Assembly: GCA_025617375.2 (NCBI GenBank) | Contig: JAMYGW020000006.1 | Span: forward strand, 1,679,001-1,743,000 | From: Acarospora socialis | Taxonomy: Eukaryota; Ascomycota; Lecanoromycetes; Acarosporales; Acarosporaceae | Direction: 5' to 3' | Length of the DNA: 64,000 nt | Part shown: positions 39,793 through 49,722 of the stretch, one piece after another | Layout of the letters: every line of letters begins with the position of its first letter | Position numbering within the stretch: the stretch's first letter is position 1 | Notes under the pieces: generated by a model | The model's database searches: none | Told to the model about the DNA's origin: nothing | What the model saw: only the letters and a program-made list of their open reading frames with translations | Position numbers and translations under genes: made by a program

Positions 39793-42573
39793 CTAGATTT
39801 GCTCAAGCAAATCAATATCGTCGTCCTCTATACTTTCCGTGGCGTCTTCCTCTACAGAACCGTCGTCAATATTGCTATCGGTCGAAGGTATGGAATATAT
39901 CGACCGTGCAGCTGCACGGCCCGCACCCCTGCCCTTGTCTTTGCCCTTGCGCATCCCTGTCCTTGGCGTTCCTTTTGCATATTTGAGCGCGGAGTTTGAC
40001 TTCAAGGAGCTGCCTGCAATGGTACGGCCAAGACGGAGTGGCTCCCTAGATGCCTTGTGAATGGTAGTGGCGGAGACTTGACGGCCCGTGAAGGGTGTTG
40101 GCTTGGTGAAGAGGACTCTCGGCTGGCGTGGGGGTTGCATTGTGGCTGCTTGGCCGTCCTTGTGGAGAGCAATGTGCGCTGAGGGGCTTGTTAAAGCTAG
40201 AGGATCGGGTGAGGAGACCTGCGATGGTGGGGGAAGCCTCATGACTGACTGAGGTGGTGCCGAAGCGGTACTCGGCAAGAGCAAGCCAGACGAGGAGCTG
40301 TGTACCGTTGCTGCCGCGATCGACGGTGCTGTGGATTTGCTGGCTTCTAGTGGGTCTGGTGACGAAGTGTGGACTGTCGCCGCTGTCGAGATGTATGTGT
40401 CAGTGGCAAAAGGCGCTGGTGAGGTGTTCACTGTTGCTACTGTAGATCTTATGGGCGAATGTGGCGATAATGAAGAGGTTTGCTCCATTGGCCCTTCTAT
40501 ATGCCAGTGTGCCCTGTCAGATGCAAAGTTTGTGCTGGATAGTGATGGGCTTTCCACGATCTGGTTTTTTTCATCTAGGATTCCCATTTCCAAGGATATT
40601 TTCCCGTCCAGGATTCCCATCTCAGGGGTGCTAGAAGCTTGTGCTAAGATTGATTCATTTTCAAGCCTGCGATCTGCTACTGGTACCTCAGATGCATCGG
40701 AGCTCTCAAAATGTTTCAAAGATTGACGTCCAATCATGGTCTTGCCCTCTTGATCTTCTTCTTCAACATGGCCGCTTATATCAAGGAATTTCATCCATAT
40801 CTCATCCTCGGTCTGTAGTCTTGCAACACCATTGTCAGGCATTTTAACGACAGGCGCGGTTATTCGTTGATCGGTCGCTGCCAACGATAAGTTGGACTTA
40901 CTCACTCCTGTTCTATCGATAGCAGGAACCTGGGCTGTGACTACATGGGGTGTCGCTTGATTGGACCCAGTATGTTCGTTGAAAATACTTGCTTCTGAAA
41001 GCAACAGCTTTGAATGAGTGTCTGCCTTATGCGTGTTGTTCAGCATAACCAGCTTCTCCCACTCGATTTCATCTGAATCCTTGACCACCGCGTCATTAGT
41101 GTCATCGCTGGCTTCCACTACGGTGCTTCGGAATGCTTGCGAATTGTGAACGCTCACTGCTCCAAAGTCTGACACCTGTGACGTGGTTGTTTGTGGTGTA
41201 GAGTCAAAGATCAGCCGCAACGGGTTGGAGGCCGGTACTCTTGGTGCGAGAGGGTCACGCCTCTTGATTGATACCACGCCGTCTGTGTCTTTCGTCGAAT
41301 GTTCCTCGGCAATGTCTGGCTGGTGGTGATGCCCCGGGCTTTGTACGGATGACTTGTGAGACGCTTCTGAGCGCTCTGTATCACTGTATAGCTCATAGGA
41401 GTCGGAAAAGTCGTTATAACCTTGCTCTTCCCCGTCTTCCACTCTTTGATACAAATATGGCTGGAGCTCGTCCTTTCTCCTGCACTCATCGACCATGGCG
41501 CCAGAGGTACCTGAAAGGACAGCAAGTAATGCTGCATCGGTCCTAGACTTCCAGAGAGAGTCTTCATGAACCAGATGCTGGTTTTGTGCTTCTAGAAGGC
41601 TGGTGCGAGGAGACAAACCGACTGGACCTTGAGCACCGTACCATGTGTGTTCTTTATCCAGAAGCATGGACTCGGACGACAAGCTATGATGTTGGCTTTG
41701 GCTAAACACCTCCTCGACACCGCGGAGGGCGGTCCTCTGGCTACCATGGACCTGTCCGCCAATCCTGACACTGATGTCCTCCCTACCACCTCGATCGTCC
41801 CAATCACTTCCCTCAGGAAGAAGTCCTTCTTGTATCGAGGGTCGAAACCTACGAGGAACAGGTAGGATGCGGCGAGTGCATTCCTCTGTAGATATTCTTC
41901 TACGTCTTCCAACCTTTTCCCGATCGTTTGGACCGGGAAAGCTGATCTTTAACGGTTGAGTTGCTGCTGTGCACACCCAATCGTCTTGCTGCAAGAGACT
42001 CCGACGTTTGTCTTCCAGAGACTCGGGCTTTGTGGATAACTTATGACCTATCATGGTTGTTGGAAAGACGTTTCGCCTGCTGCTTGCGGACTTGGTTCTC
42101 AATCCTACTTTGTGACCATGATTGCTGCGATCGTTCATTTCGTCTCCAACAGTCGCGTCAGGAATCCTACTAGTTCGATTTCCAGCTAATACTCCATATT
42201 GCGCAAGAGCGCCGCCAGGTCCAGGTCGCTTTGCGCCGTATCGAAGCTTGCTGCTTGTTCCTCGGCCATGCGAAGCCTGTCGTGGCTTCATAGCGTTCAA
42301 ACGGTTGGCCAAGGGAGCAGTAGTGGCATATTCGCTCAAAGTCTTCTGCCGCTTCGGCTGACTCTCCAACCCACTACCACATCTCTCGGGCTCCCTAACC
42401 TCACGAGCGTCCCGCGCGGCGTGGAGTAACGAGAAGTCAAGTGGAGAGACCGCCCTCGGCCCGTTTTGAAGCCTGCTTCGAACCTTTGCAAAATGCTGCT
42501 TCTGCGCGTAATTCAGGGATTTACCAGCGCTGTTACGCGAGTGCCTTTGCAGACGCCCTCCGGTCCAGTTCAT
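39793..42573 (-). CDS. 926-aa low-complexity protein, function unknown
   Basis: This is a single-exon gene whose ATG is at 42571-42573. The N-terminus is the most gene-like part: MNWTGGRLQRHSRNSAGKSLNYAQKQHFAKVRSRLQ, basic and aromatic, followed by KRQKTLSEYATTAPLANRLNAMKPRQ. The rest is rich in Ser, Thr, Glu and His without a recognised domain. Internal near-repeats occur: MGILDGKISLE/MGILDEKNQI, and a set around TAATVHTSSPDPL. Towards the C-terminus a basic block (KYAKGTPRTGMRKGKDKGRGAGRAAAR) is followed by an acidic tail ending EEDATESIEDDDIDLLEQI. There are no membrane segments. The composition suggests a disordered nuclear protein. It follows UPF1 on the same strand, about 980 bp downstream. 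Confidence 0.75.
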   Translation of the reverse strand: MNWTGGRLQRHSRNSAGKSLNYAQKQHFAKVRSRLQNGPRAVSPLDFSLLHAARDAREVREPERCGSGLESQPKRQKTLSEYATTAPLANRLNAMKPRQASHGRGTSSKLRYGAKRPGPGGALAQYGVLAGNRTSRIPDATVGDEMNDRSNHGHKVGLRTKSASSRRNVFPTTMIGHKLSTKPESLEDKRRSLLQQDDWVCTAATQPLKISFPGPNDREKVGRRRRISTEECTRRILPVPRRFRPSIQEGLLPEGSDWDDRGGREDISVRIGGQVHGSQRTALRGVEEVFSQSQHHSLSSESMLLDKEHTWYGAQGPVGLSPRTSLLEAQNQHLVHEDSLWKSRTDAALLAVLSGTSGAMVDECRRKDELQPYLYQRVEDGEEQGYNDFSDSYELYSDTERSEASHKSSVQSPGHHHQPDIAEEHSTKDTDGVVSIKRRDPLAPRVPASNPLRLIFDSTPQTTTSQVSDFGAVSVHNSQAFRSTVVEASDDTNDAVVKDSDEIEWEKLVMLNNTHKADTHSKLLLSEASIFNEHTGSNQATPHVVTAQVPAIDRTGVSKSNLSLAATDQRITAPVVKMPDNGVARLQTEDEIWMKFLDISGHVEEEDQEGKTMIGRQSLKHFESSDASEVPVADRRLENESILAQASSTPEMGILDGKISLEMGILDEKNQIVESPSLSSTNFASDRAHWHIEGPMEQTSSLSPHSPIRSTVATVNTSPAPFATDTYISTAATVHTSSPDPLEASKSTAPSIAAATVHSSSSGLLLPSTASAPPQSVMRLPPPSQVSSPDPLALTSPSAHIALHKDGQAATMQPPRQPRVLFTKPTPFTGRQVSATTIHKASREPLRLGRTIAGSSLKSNSALKYAKGTPRTGMRKGKDKGRGAGRAAARSIYSIPSTDSNIDDGSVEEDATESIEDDDIDLLEQI

Positions 42574-43555
42574 CTTGTGGGCGGTCTCGACGCTACCTAG
42601 TGCCTAGGGCTGGATGGTGATTGTTGAAGATGATCGATGGCACAGAAGTATGCTGACAGGCCATACCAAGTTTCGAGAACGGCGAGGATGTCAGAACTCG
42701 TCACGTGGAAAGATTCATAGTGGGTTGTCATTAGCGAGCAACGGCGTAGAAAGCTGGGTGGTCCAGCGCAAATCAAATTAGGGCTAACCCTCTGAGCATA
42801 TAGCCGATGCATTGATTTGTGCACACATTACATAGACCGAGGATAAATGGAGGCATTGATTATATGGATGACTATGGCTTGAGAGGGGACTACTGTTTCC
42901 GGAGTTGTTCTTTAACGAGAGCAGAAAACATTTTATGACCTATGTCAATGGCGAGTTGTATCCCTCACACTTTAAGAGGTCCAGAGTATTCCTGTTGGTT
43001 AAAATCCATCAATTAAATACAGTGAGGTAGAGACAGTGTTGGCAGGTGCATGCTGCCCAAACAGGGGCACTCTCGATAGCTGGGAACAGTCTCTCGGAAT
43101 GAAGGCGCACAAGACCGATGAACCCCACCATCGTACGAGCAGGAGTACAGTATGAGCTGCTCACATCAATCGCTCGAGGGTGAAAGCAGAAAGCAATAAT
43201 GATTGACATCTCTATCCGCACTGCAAGCAGCCTTGATAGTAAAACATACCACCACCAATCCGACCTTCGACTCGTGCCTTGTGTAAGTGGGGCTTGATGC
43301 TGTCGACAAGCGGTGTTCAGTTCCTCCCACACCTCATACCTTCGCTTTAGTTCTGAGCTGCCCCATCAAGCGTTACATGCCGTGGCAGCGAGGACTGACC
43401 AACGGCTGTGCAGTATCAACTTAGCCCGCTAGGGCATTGCTTGAGCATTTCGTGGCCGGGTGCGCGCAGTGGGTAAGTAATTTGGACTAGCCTTCCTCGG
43501 TCTCTTTGGCACTGATATTCCGTCAATGCTGCCGTAGAAAAAGTGCATAGCAACA
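42574..43555. other. Intergenic, UPF1 3' end to 926-aa gene start
   Basis: A 982-bp spacer separates two minus-strand genes. It should contain the promoter of the 926-aa gene. Frames seen here are short and unsupported. No repeat or RNA gene is recognised. Confidence 0.5.
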
Positions 43556-46500
43556 TCAGTCGTAGTTCCCACCGACTTGACTCGCGAATGCAGTAGAGAC
43601 GCTCCTTGCGTCGTCGTCGTCAACCGCTGGACCACGAGGGATGCGGCCTCCGAGGCTTGAACTACCGCTAAAGACGCTACCAACATTGTTGGCGCCTCCG
43701 CCAGACTCGACATAACGCTTAAGGCGATCGGAGTGGCTTAGACTGGCTTGCTTGGCATCGTTAATGCTGAGACCGGCAAGGCTAACGCCACCTTGACTGA
43801 CTCCGCTCTTGCCGTCAATAGCGCTTCCGCCGTTGACGTCGGACTCGCTAGCAACAGTTGATTCACCTGCAACGCTTTCTGCAACTCCACGACCCTTTGA
43901 ACCATTCGCCCTGCGGTTGCCCGGGAGCGTGGGCCAGGTATCTTGGAAGCCGGAGAACATGGGTGGGTAGGCGGAAGGAACACCCACACCACCGAGAGCG
44001 GACGAGTGGACGGAGGAGACATCGTCCGGGATGTAGCCAACCACCGAACCTGAATCGTTGTACTCTTGACGATGACCATTACGACCATTCATCATCCCAC
44101 CGGCCATATTTGATGCGTGCTGATAGGCCATCTGGTAGCGCTGAGGTCCACGGTATGTCTGTTTTGGGCGGGAGAACTGCAACAAAGAGACTTGAAGGTT
44201 GGAGAGCGGTCCCTCAACCAAGCAATTGCGTTCCTTGAAATGGAGAAGAAGATAATGCCAGAGCGGATGCTTGGAAAGGACCTTTGGGTTCCCGAGAATG
44301 ACCAGGCCGTACTTGGCACGCGTGAGCGCAACATTGAGACGGCGCGGATCGCTAAGGAAACCGATGCCTTGATGATCATTGGACCTTACACAAGAAAGAA
44401 CAATGAAGTCCTTCTCTCGACCTTGAAATGCGTCGACAGAAGCAACTTCAATCTCTTTGTAATTCTCCTTCCGGAAGCTTCCAGTGCTTTGCATAGAGCT
44501 GACGACGTAACTCCGCTGACCTTCGTAGGGCGTAATGATGCCAATATCCGAAGGCTGAACTCCAGCTTTGAAAAATCGAGTAATAATCTTCTCAACGTTT
44601 GAAGCTTCAGTCCGGTTGAGGTAAGAAGTACCCGATGCAGAAATCTCTTCCGTTCCGAGGTTGGACCAGAACATCATCGGCGAGTCGACTACGGGCCAGG
44701 GGAAGTCCACGTCGCGACGAAGGCGCTGCTGCATGGTAACCCCGTTTTGAAGGGAGCCTTCGTAGAACATATTGGAAGGGAACTCTGACAAACATGGATG
44801 CATGCGATACTGAACATTGAGGCGAATAGGCGCACAGCCAAGAATGACGAGACGTTCGAACAAAGATTGGTTCAGCCCTGCCTTAGCGGCCTTCTTGTTC
44901 ATGATCACGGGACCCAACTGCTGGTGGTCACCGACAAGCACCACTTGCTTGCAGCCCAGCACCAGTGGGATCATGCATTCTGGCTCTGCAGATTGTGTAG
45001 ATTCGTCGATCAGAACCGTTCGGAATTTGAACTTTGCAAGACGAGGGTCGCCAGCACCAACACAAGTACAGCAAATGACGTCCGCGTTGGTCAGAATTTC
45101 TCTCTCGGCGTTACGGGTAAGCTGCTTGAACTTCTTCTCGTCCTGACTAGAGAGCTCGCCAAGTTCGCTCTTTAGCTGGTTAAGTTTGACCAACTCAATG
45201 TTGGTATCGTTCATGCGGACTTGCTCATGCAGAGACAGAAATCCTACAGGCGACTCCACATCTTCGCGAGATTTGGCAGTCACACGCACTGTCTTAAGTC
45301 CCGTCTTGTGAATCCGTTCGCAAAGTTGATCCACAGCCACGTTAGATGGCGCGCAGACAAGTACTTGGCCACCATTAATCTTGGCAAGGTGGTAGATAAT
45401 GGTAGCAGAAGTGACCGTCTTCCCCGTGCCTGGTGGGCCCTGGATTAAGCTGAGAGGCTTCTGCAAGACACTCTTAACGGCATTGATCTGGCTGCCGTTT
45501 AGTTCGGGAAGCCCTGGCACACTATACTTCCGAGGCATCTGTGTCTTCATAGGTGCGGCAGCTACCTCATGACCAAGAAGTCGATGGAAGATATAACCAG
45601 ACACGCTCATCTCGTCCACAGCGAAAGTTTTCATGGCAAGCTGCATCCGATCGAAAGAAGTAGCCTTCCAGACATAATCGGCGCTGAAGTTGTGAGTGCA
45701 TTCTGTAGGAACCGATTTATGGTCCCCCTTATTTCTCAACTCAATAGTCACTTCGTCGGACTGATTGTTGGGAATCTTGATGACGTAGCCAACACCTTCC
45801 CAATGAGGGCGTAGTTCACCAGTATACTTAAGCCGCATCTCATCGCCAACAGCCAGCTTAACATCACCAAGCTCAAGCTTTGGAAGGGTGAAGCTAGCAA
45901 GGTGCTTATTATTGAGTCCGAAATCCCAACGAACGACCAAACCATCTTGAGACTGAGACTCCTTGAGTTTCCGGTCATAGTCAGCCTCGATCTTGACCAA
46001 GGGTCCGAATACATTCTGATATTGATAAGCGTCGTCGTAACGAAGAAGCACAGGAGCGGGCTCGTCGTCCACCCCGGCTCCCTTTTCCAGGTCGGCAATG
46101 GTAGCGCTCGCATTATCTTTCCACATCTCCTCCAACTTGACTATCATCTGTGGACTCAAGTGTCTTGCACGTAGTTGCTCATGGTCAGTTGGCGCAGCTA
46201 CGAGCCACGGCAAGAAGGAGCGGTCTTCGATCAGAGGCTGCCAACGCGATGTGTCCCAGTTCATATCCTTGGAAGAAGGCATTGCCGCACAAGGTTGACG
46301 GCAGAGCAGTACGACAACAGTATCGGATTTGGCCGGAATGAAGCCTAGAAGGAACACATTCTTTGTACCGCAGTTGTAGCACTCGAGAACCGTATCGCCA
46401 AGAGAAGATGCCGGATGAAGCTGGACCTCCTTATGACGCGCTCGCACCAAATGATTGATGATGTGAGACGAAGAGGTGTTTCCACGAGCGCTACAAAACC

Positions 46501-46939
46501 ACTTGCTGCAAGCCAAGCACCTCACGACGCTGCTCGGATTATGAATACCACAGTAGCTAAACAACCTATCGGTCAGCCTCTCCGCCTGTAGAAAACCGCT
46601 AAGCTTCGTGGAGCTGAGTTTAGCTCTCGGAGAAACTCACGCGCACGCATGTGCCGGTAACTCTTTCTCCTCCTCCGGTCGAGGTCCCAATTTACCATTC
46701 ACACCTTCCACAGGCACGCTGGCTAGACTCTCTGTGTCATCGTCGTCAAAGAGCTCTGTCCCCTCATCTTCATCATCGTGTCGGCGCCTCCTTGGACCTC
46801 CGCTTAGATTGCCTCGCCCGTATTCGCGGTCCAAGATGCTTTCATCGGGATCGATGGTTGAAAGGTCGTCACCCGCGTTGATGGTAGACGCAGAGTCCGA
46901 AATAAGATGGTTCCCAAGATGGGTAAAAGCGCCCTCCAT
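43556..46939 (-). CDS. UPF1: UPF1/NAM7 RNA helicase (nonsense-mediated decay)
   Basis: This is the SF1 RNA helicase that drives nonsense-mediated mRNA decay. It has two exons, 46939-46641 and 46556-43556, for 1099 aa. Exon 1 encodes an acidic leader ([20 protein letters not shown]...). The CH domain begins at the splice junction ([15 protein letters not shown]) and includes [26 protein letters not shown] and [14 protein letters not shown], the zinc ligands that bind Upf2. Helicase motifs are complete: Q/Walker [16 protein letters not shown] (about residue 477), motif Ia [11 protein letters not shown], Walker B variant [12 protein letters not shown], motif [12 protein letters not shown], motif IV region VQYRMHP, motif [19 protein letters not shown] and motif [13 protein letters not shown]. 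The C-terminal tail is Gly/Ser/Asn-rich, as in other fungi. The ATG at 46937-46939 gives a filamentous-fungal-type start. Confidence 0.97.
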
Positions 46940-47318
46940 GAAGGGTCTTGTTCGCCCCCGTGTGCTCAGCCGGCAGTGGTATGTAGTTGTTCGCAACCAA
47001 CTTCCTAACACCCTCTGATCAGTCTGTACGCAATAGATGGTGGCAATAGTGTAGCCTACTAGGTGTATTTGAGACACCACCTGAATGAACACCCTATCCT
47101 GGTCAGGTCAGTCCTTTGTCTGGTGTCTGATGAGCAATCCTGCGATTGATTCCGCGTGGTCGTGAAAAGGCTATGTGAAGTCTTCACAAAGTTCGCGGTA
47201 CGCATTCACAGGCTAGCGAATCGATAGCGGTTCAACCCCACCATAGAAAAGCTTCGCTCAGTCAATCCGTGTGCGCACAAACACTTGTGCTTTTACCCTG
47301 ACATACAACTGTACAAAC
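46940..47318. promoter_or_regulatory. Bidirectional promoter UPF1 / IMP4
   Basis: Only 379 bp separates the start codons of two divergent housekeeping genes. It contains a short direct or inverted CTCAGTCAATCC/GATTGATTCC-like word near 47140-47265 and a pyrimidine-rich run before the IMP4 ATG. No TATA-like element stands out. Confidence 0.6.
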
Positions 47319-48279
47319 ATGATTGTAAGTAACTGCTATGTCTACCAGGCAATAGGTATAGTGCAGTTGCTCACACCTACATCTCCAGAGACGACAGGCG
47401 CGGCAACGCCGCGACTATCTCTATCGACGAGCCCTTATCCTCCGCGATGCCGAAATCGCAGAGAAGCGCGCCAAGCTCAAGGCCTCCCTAGCCAGCGGCA
47501 AACCTCTGGACCCTACAATCGCCAACGACAAAGAGCTGCGAAAAGACTTCAAGTACGACGAATCGCGCCCAGACCGCACCGCCCAAGAAGAGCTCGATCT
47601 GGACGACGAATACGCCCACCTCTCCGGCATCGTCGATCCCCGCGTGCTCGTCACCACCTCTCGAGACCCTTCCTCCCGCCTCTCCACCTTCGCCAAAGAG
47701 ATCCGCCTCCTGCTCCCAACCTCCATCCGCCTGAACAGAGGCAATCTGGTCCTCCCGAACCTCGTCTCCTCCGCCACTTCCGCCGGTCTGTCAGACCTGG
47801 TCCTCCTCCACGAACACCGCGGCACACCCACCGCTTTGACCGTATCGCATTTCCCGCACGGGCCCACGGCGTCATTCTCCCTTCACAACGTCGTCCTGCG
47901 CCACGACATCCCCAATAGCGCGCGCGGCACGGTCTCCGAGTCCTACCCGCATCTGATCTTTGAAGGCTTCACTTCGCGGCTCGGGACGCGGGTGTGCAAG
48001 ATCCTTAAACATCTCTTTCCGCCGCGGGAAGCCATTACGTCCAACAACAAGATTGGGAGTAGGGTCGTGACGTTTAAAAATATCGAAGATAGCATCGAGG
48101 TGCGACACCATGTTTTCGTGAAGACGGGCTATCAGAGTGTGGAGTTGGCGGAAGTGGGGCCGAGGATGACGATGCGGTTGTTTGAGATTAGGGGAGGGAC
48201 GCTGGAGAATAAGGATGGGGATGTGGAGTGGCATATGAATCAATACACGCGGACTAGTAAGAAGAAGGATTATTTGTAG
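47319..48279 (+). CDS. IMP4: U3 snoRNP protein Imp4 (Brix domain)
   Basis: Imp4 binds the U3 snoRNA-pre-rRNA duplex with Mpp10 and Imp3 and is needed for 18S rRNA maturation in the nucleolus. Exon 1 (47319-47324) is only ATG ATT. Intron 47325-47388 follows and exon 2 is 47389-48279, for 298 aa, the usual Imp4 length. The protein starts [33 protein letters not shown], the conserved basic Imp4 N-terminus. The Brix domain spans about residues 85-275: [116 protein letters not shown]. It ends with the family-typical [14 protein letters not shown]. Confidence 0.97.
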
Positions 48280-48421
48280 TATTGCCTAACGTGGCTCTTT
48301 TAGGGACGCTGAAGAGGGCTTTGGTTTGAGGAGAAAAGTGCAGCACAGCGAGGCGTTCACTTTGGTGGGGTTTCACAGTAGCTAGTGATGGTTGGAACCA
48401 GAAAGTTCCATTCTCAAGATC

Positions 48422-49200
48422 TCACGCCATATCCGCTACACTGAACTTCTCCATCTGGTAAAGCAGCTGTGATGCTAAGCTGTCCGCTTCCTTCAAGGTT
48501 TCATTTGTTGCCATCTCCACCTCTTTCTCTGCATCATCAACATCCTCAGCGACCACCGCCTCGGCCTCATACCAATTCATCTCTTCGAAGCTATGCCAGC
48601 TCTGTACAGCGCTGGTGGGGGGTTCGCCCAACTGCCGGCTTTCGAATCCTTCATCCAATATGCTCTGGACCAGCCGATCGAACGCCTTTGCAAAACCCCC
48701 TGGTGCTTCATCCCGCAGTGCCACCTTTTCTGCTACTGTTTGTCCATCTAAATTGCCTGCGTCAAGGTCGAGGCCTCGCATGCGTGCCTTTGCGAGTACG
48801 GAAAGGATGGGCATCTCGCCTACATTGGCGGCAAGGTGTAAGACGGTGTTTCCGGCATTGGTCTTGGCGTAGTAATCCGCGCCCGCTGGAGGAGAAGGAG
48901 TGGCAGTATCGATGTCGTTTCCTGCAACGGCTGAGAGCAATGATCCTCGCCATATTGTTTGCCGTCGTTTAGATCAGCGCCTGCTTTGATCGAATACGCC
49001 GTTGCAGTCACGCTGTTATACTGTGCGGCAACACGAAGTGGTGTGCATCTGTAACCGTCCTTGTTGTTGATATCTAGAACGACGTTGCCGCGCCGGTACT
49101 GTAACAGCTCGTGCAGACTGGCGCAGAGTTGCTCTGCGCAGCTGAATGAGGCGGACCCCTGCGTTTCGTTCTATGTCGTCAGAGAAGGATCCGCGCCATA
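48422..49200 (-). pseudogene. Decayed ankyrin-repeat gene
   Basis: Ankyrin-like segments are read in more than one frame of the minus strand. Near 49080-48950 there is DINNKDGYRCTPLRVAAQYNSVTATAYSIKAGADLND, and from about 48890 down, in another frame, GADYYAKTNAGNTVLHLAANVGEMPILSVLAKARMRG and an acidic C-terminus to the stop at 48422. An upstream ankyrin-like NGADPSLTT is cut by an in-frame stop at about 49169. No GT-AG intron that I could find joins the two main frames, so at least one frameshift and one stop are likely. An alternative is a short intact C-terminal gene starting at an ATG near 48938. Similar host ankyrin genes occur at both 0-3 kb and 30-32 kb, but I cannot say it derives from either. 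Confidence 0.55.
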
Positions 49201-49263
49201 ATGTCCTTCTTTGCAGGCGGCGGTCGGAGAGGCTCTCCCAGCGTTTTCACCTTTCTCATCACA

Positions 49264-49722
49264 TCAATTACACGCTCTCTGAGCAAGCGAGCGTTTCCTC
49301 GGGGTAGCACCGGAGTTGAACGGATGGGAACTGGTAGTGGGGTGTGTTGTGGTTGTAGTATAGCTGGTGACGGTTGTAGCAACCGTGGTGACGACTGTCA
49401 CGACAACGGTATCTGTCTCGGTGCCCGTGCTGACGGCTATGTTCGTTGTTGTGTCGGCATCTGTAGCTTGGGCAAGGGTAGTTAGTGGTAGTGGTCTGAA
49501 GGGATGTAGTGTTACAGGCGTCGTCGTTGCCGGCGGAATAATAGTGAAAACCAGTGTCTTCGTTGACTTTTGCTCCAGCGGTGGGTCACAGTATGGACAT
49601 GTGTAGTAGTGCCGACGGGTGCTGTCGAACAAGGGCCATACTTGGTCTCGCATCTCTCGTGTTGTGGCAAAACTCAGCACAGATGCCCCCGGGGCTAGGA
49701 GGGCAATGAGAAAGGCTTTCAT
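49264..49722 (-). CDS. Thr-rich secreted protein
   Basis: This gene encodes a predicted 152-aa protein starting at the ATG at 49720-49722. MKAFLIALLAPGASVLSFA is a good signal peptide. The N-terminal half has a single CPYC pair (HYYTCPYCDPP). The second half is a run of Thr and Val (DTVVVTVVTTVATTVTSYTTTTTHPTTSS), typical of O-mannosylated fungal wall proteins. The end, ATPRKRSLAQRACN, has a dibasic Kex2-like KR site and no hydrophobic GPI tail, so it is probably soluble or covalently linked to the wall. An upstream in-frame ATG exists at about 49782 but would bury the signal peptide. I do not recognise a family. Confidence 0.65.
   Translation of the reverse strand: MKAFLIALLAPGASVLSFATTREMRDQVWPLFDSTRRHYYTCPYCDPPLEQKSTKTLVFTIIPPATTTPVTLHPFRPLPLTTLAQATDADTTTNIAVSTGTETDTVVVTVVTTVATTVTSYTTTTTHPTTSSHPFNSGATPRKRSLAQRACN

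Noticed and set aside
47225-47245. ggttcaacccc word resembling a tRNA B box
   Set aside because: No matching A box, acceptor stem or anticodon arm at the right spacing.
47271-47918. Arg/Pro-rich 215-codon plus-strand frame
   Set aside because: Shadow frame of IMP4, whose Brix-domain sequence in the neighbouring frame is unmistakable.
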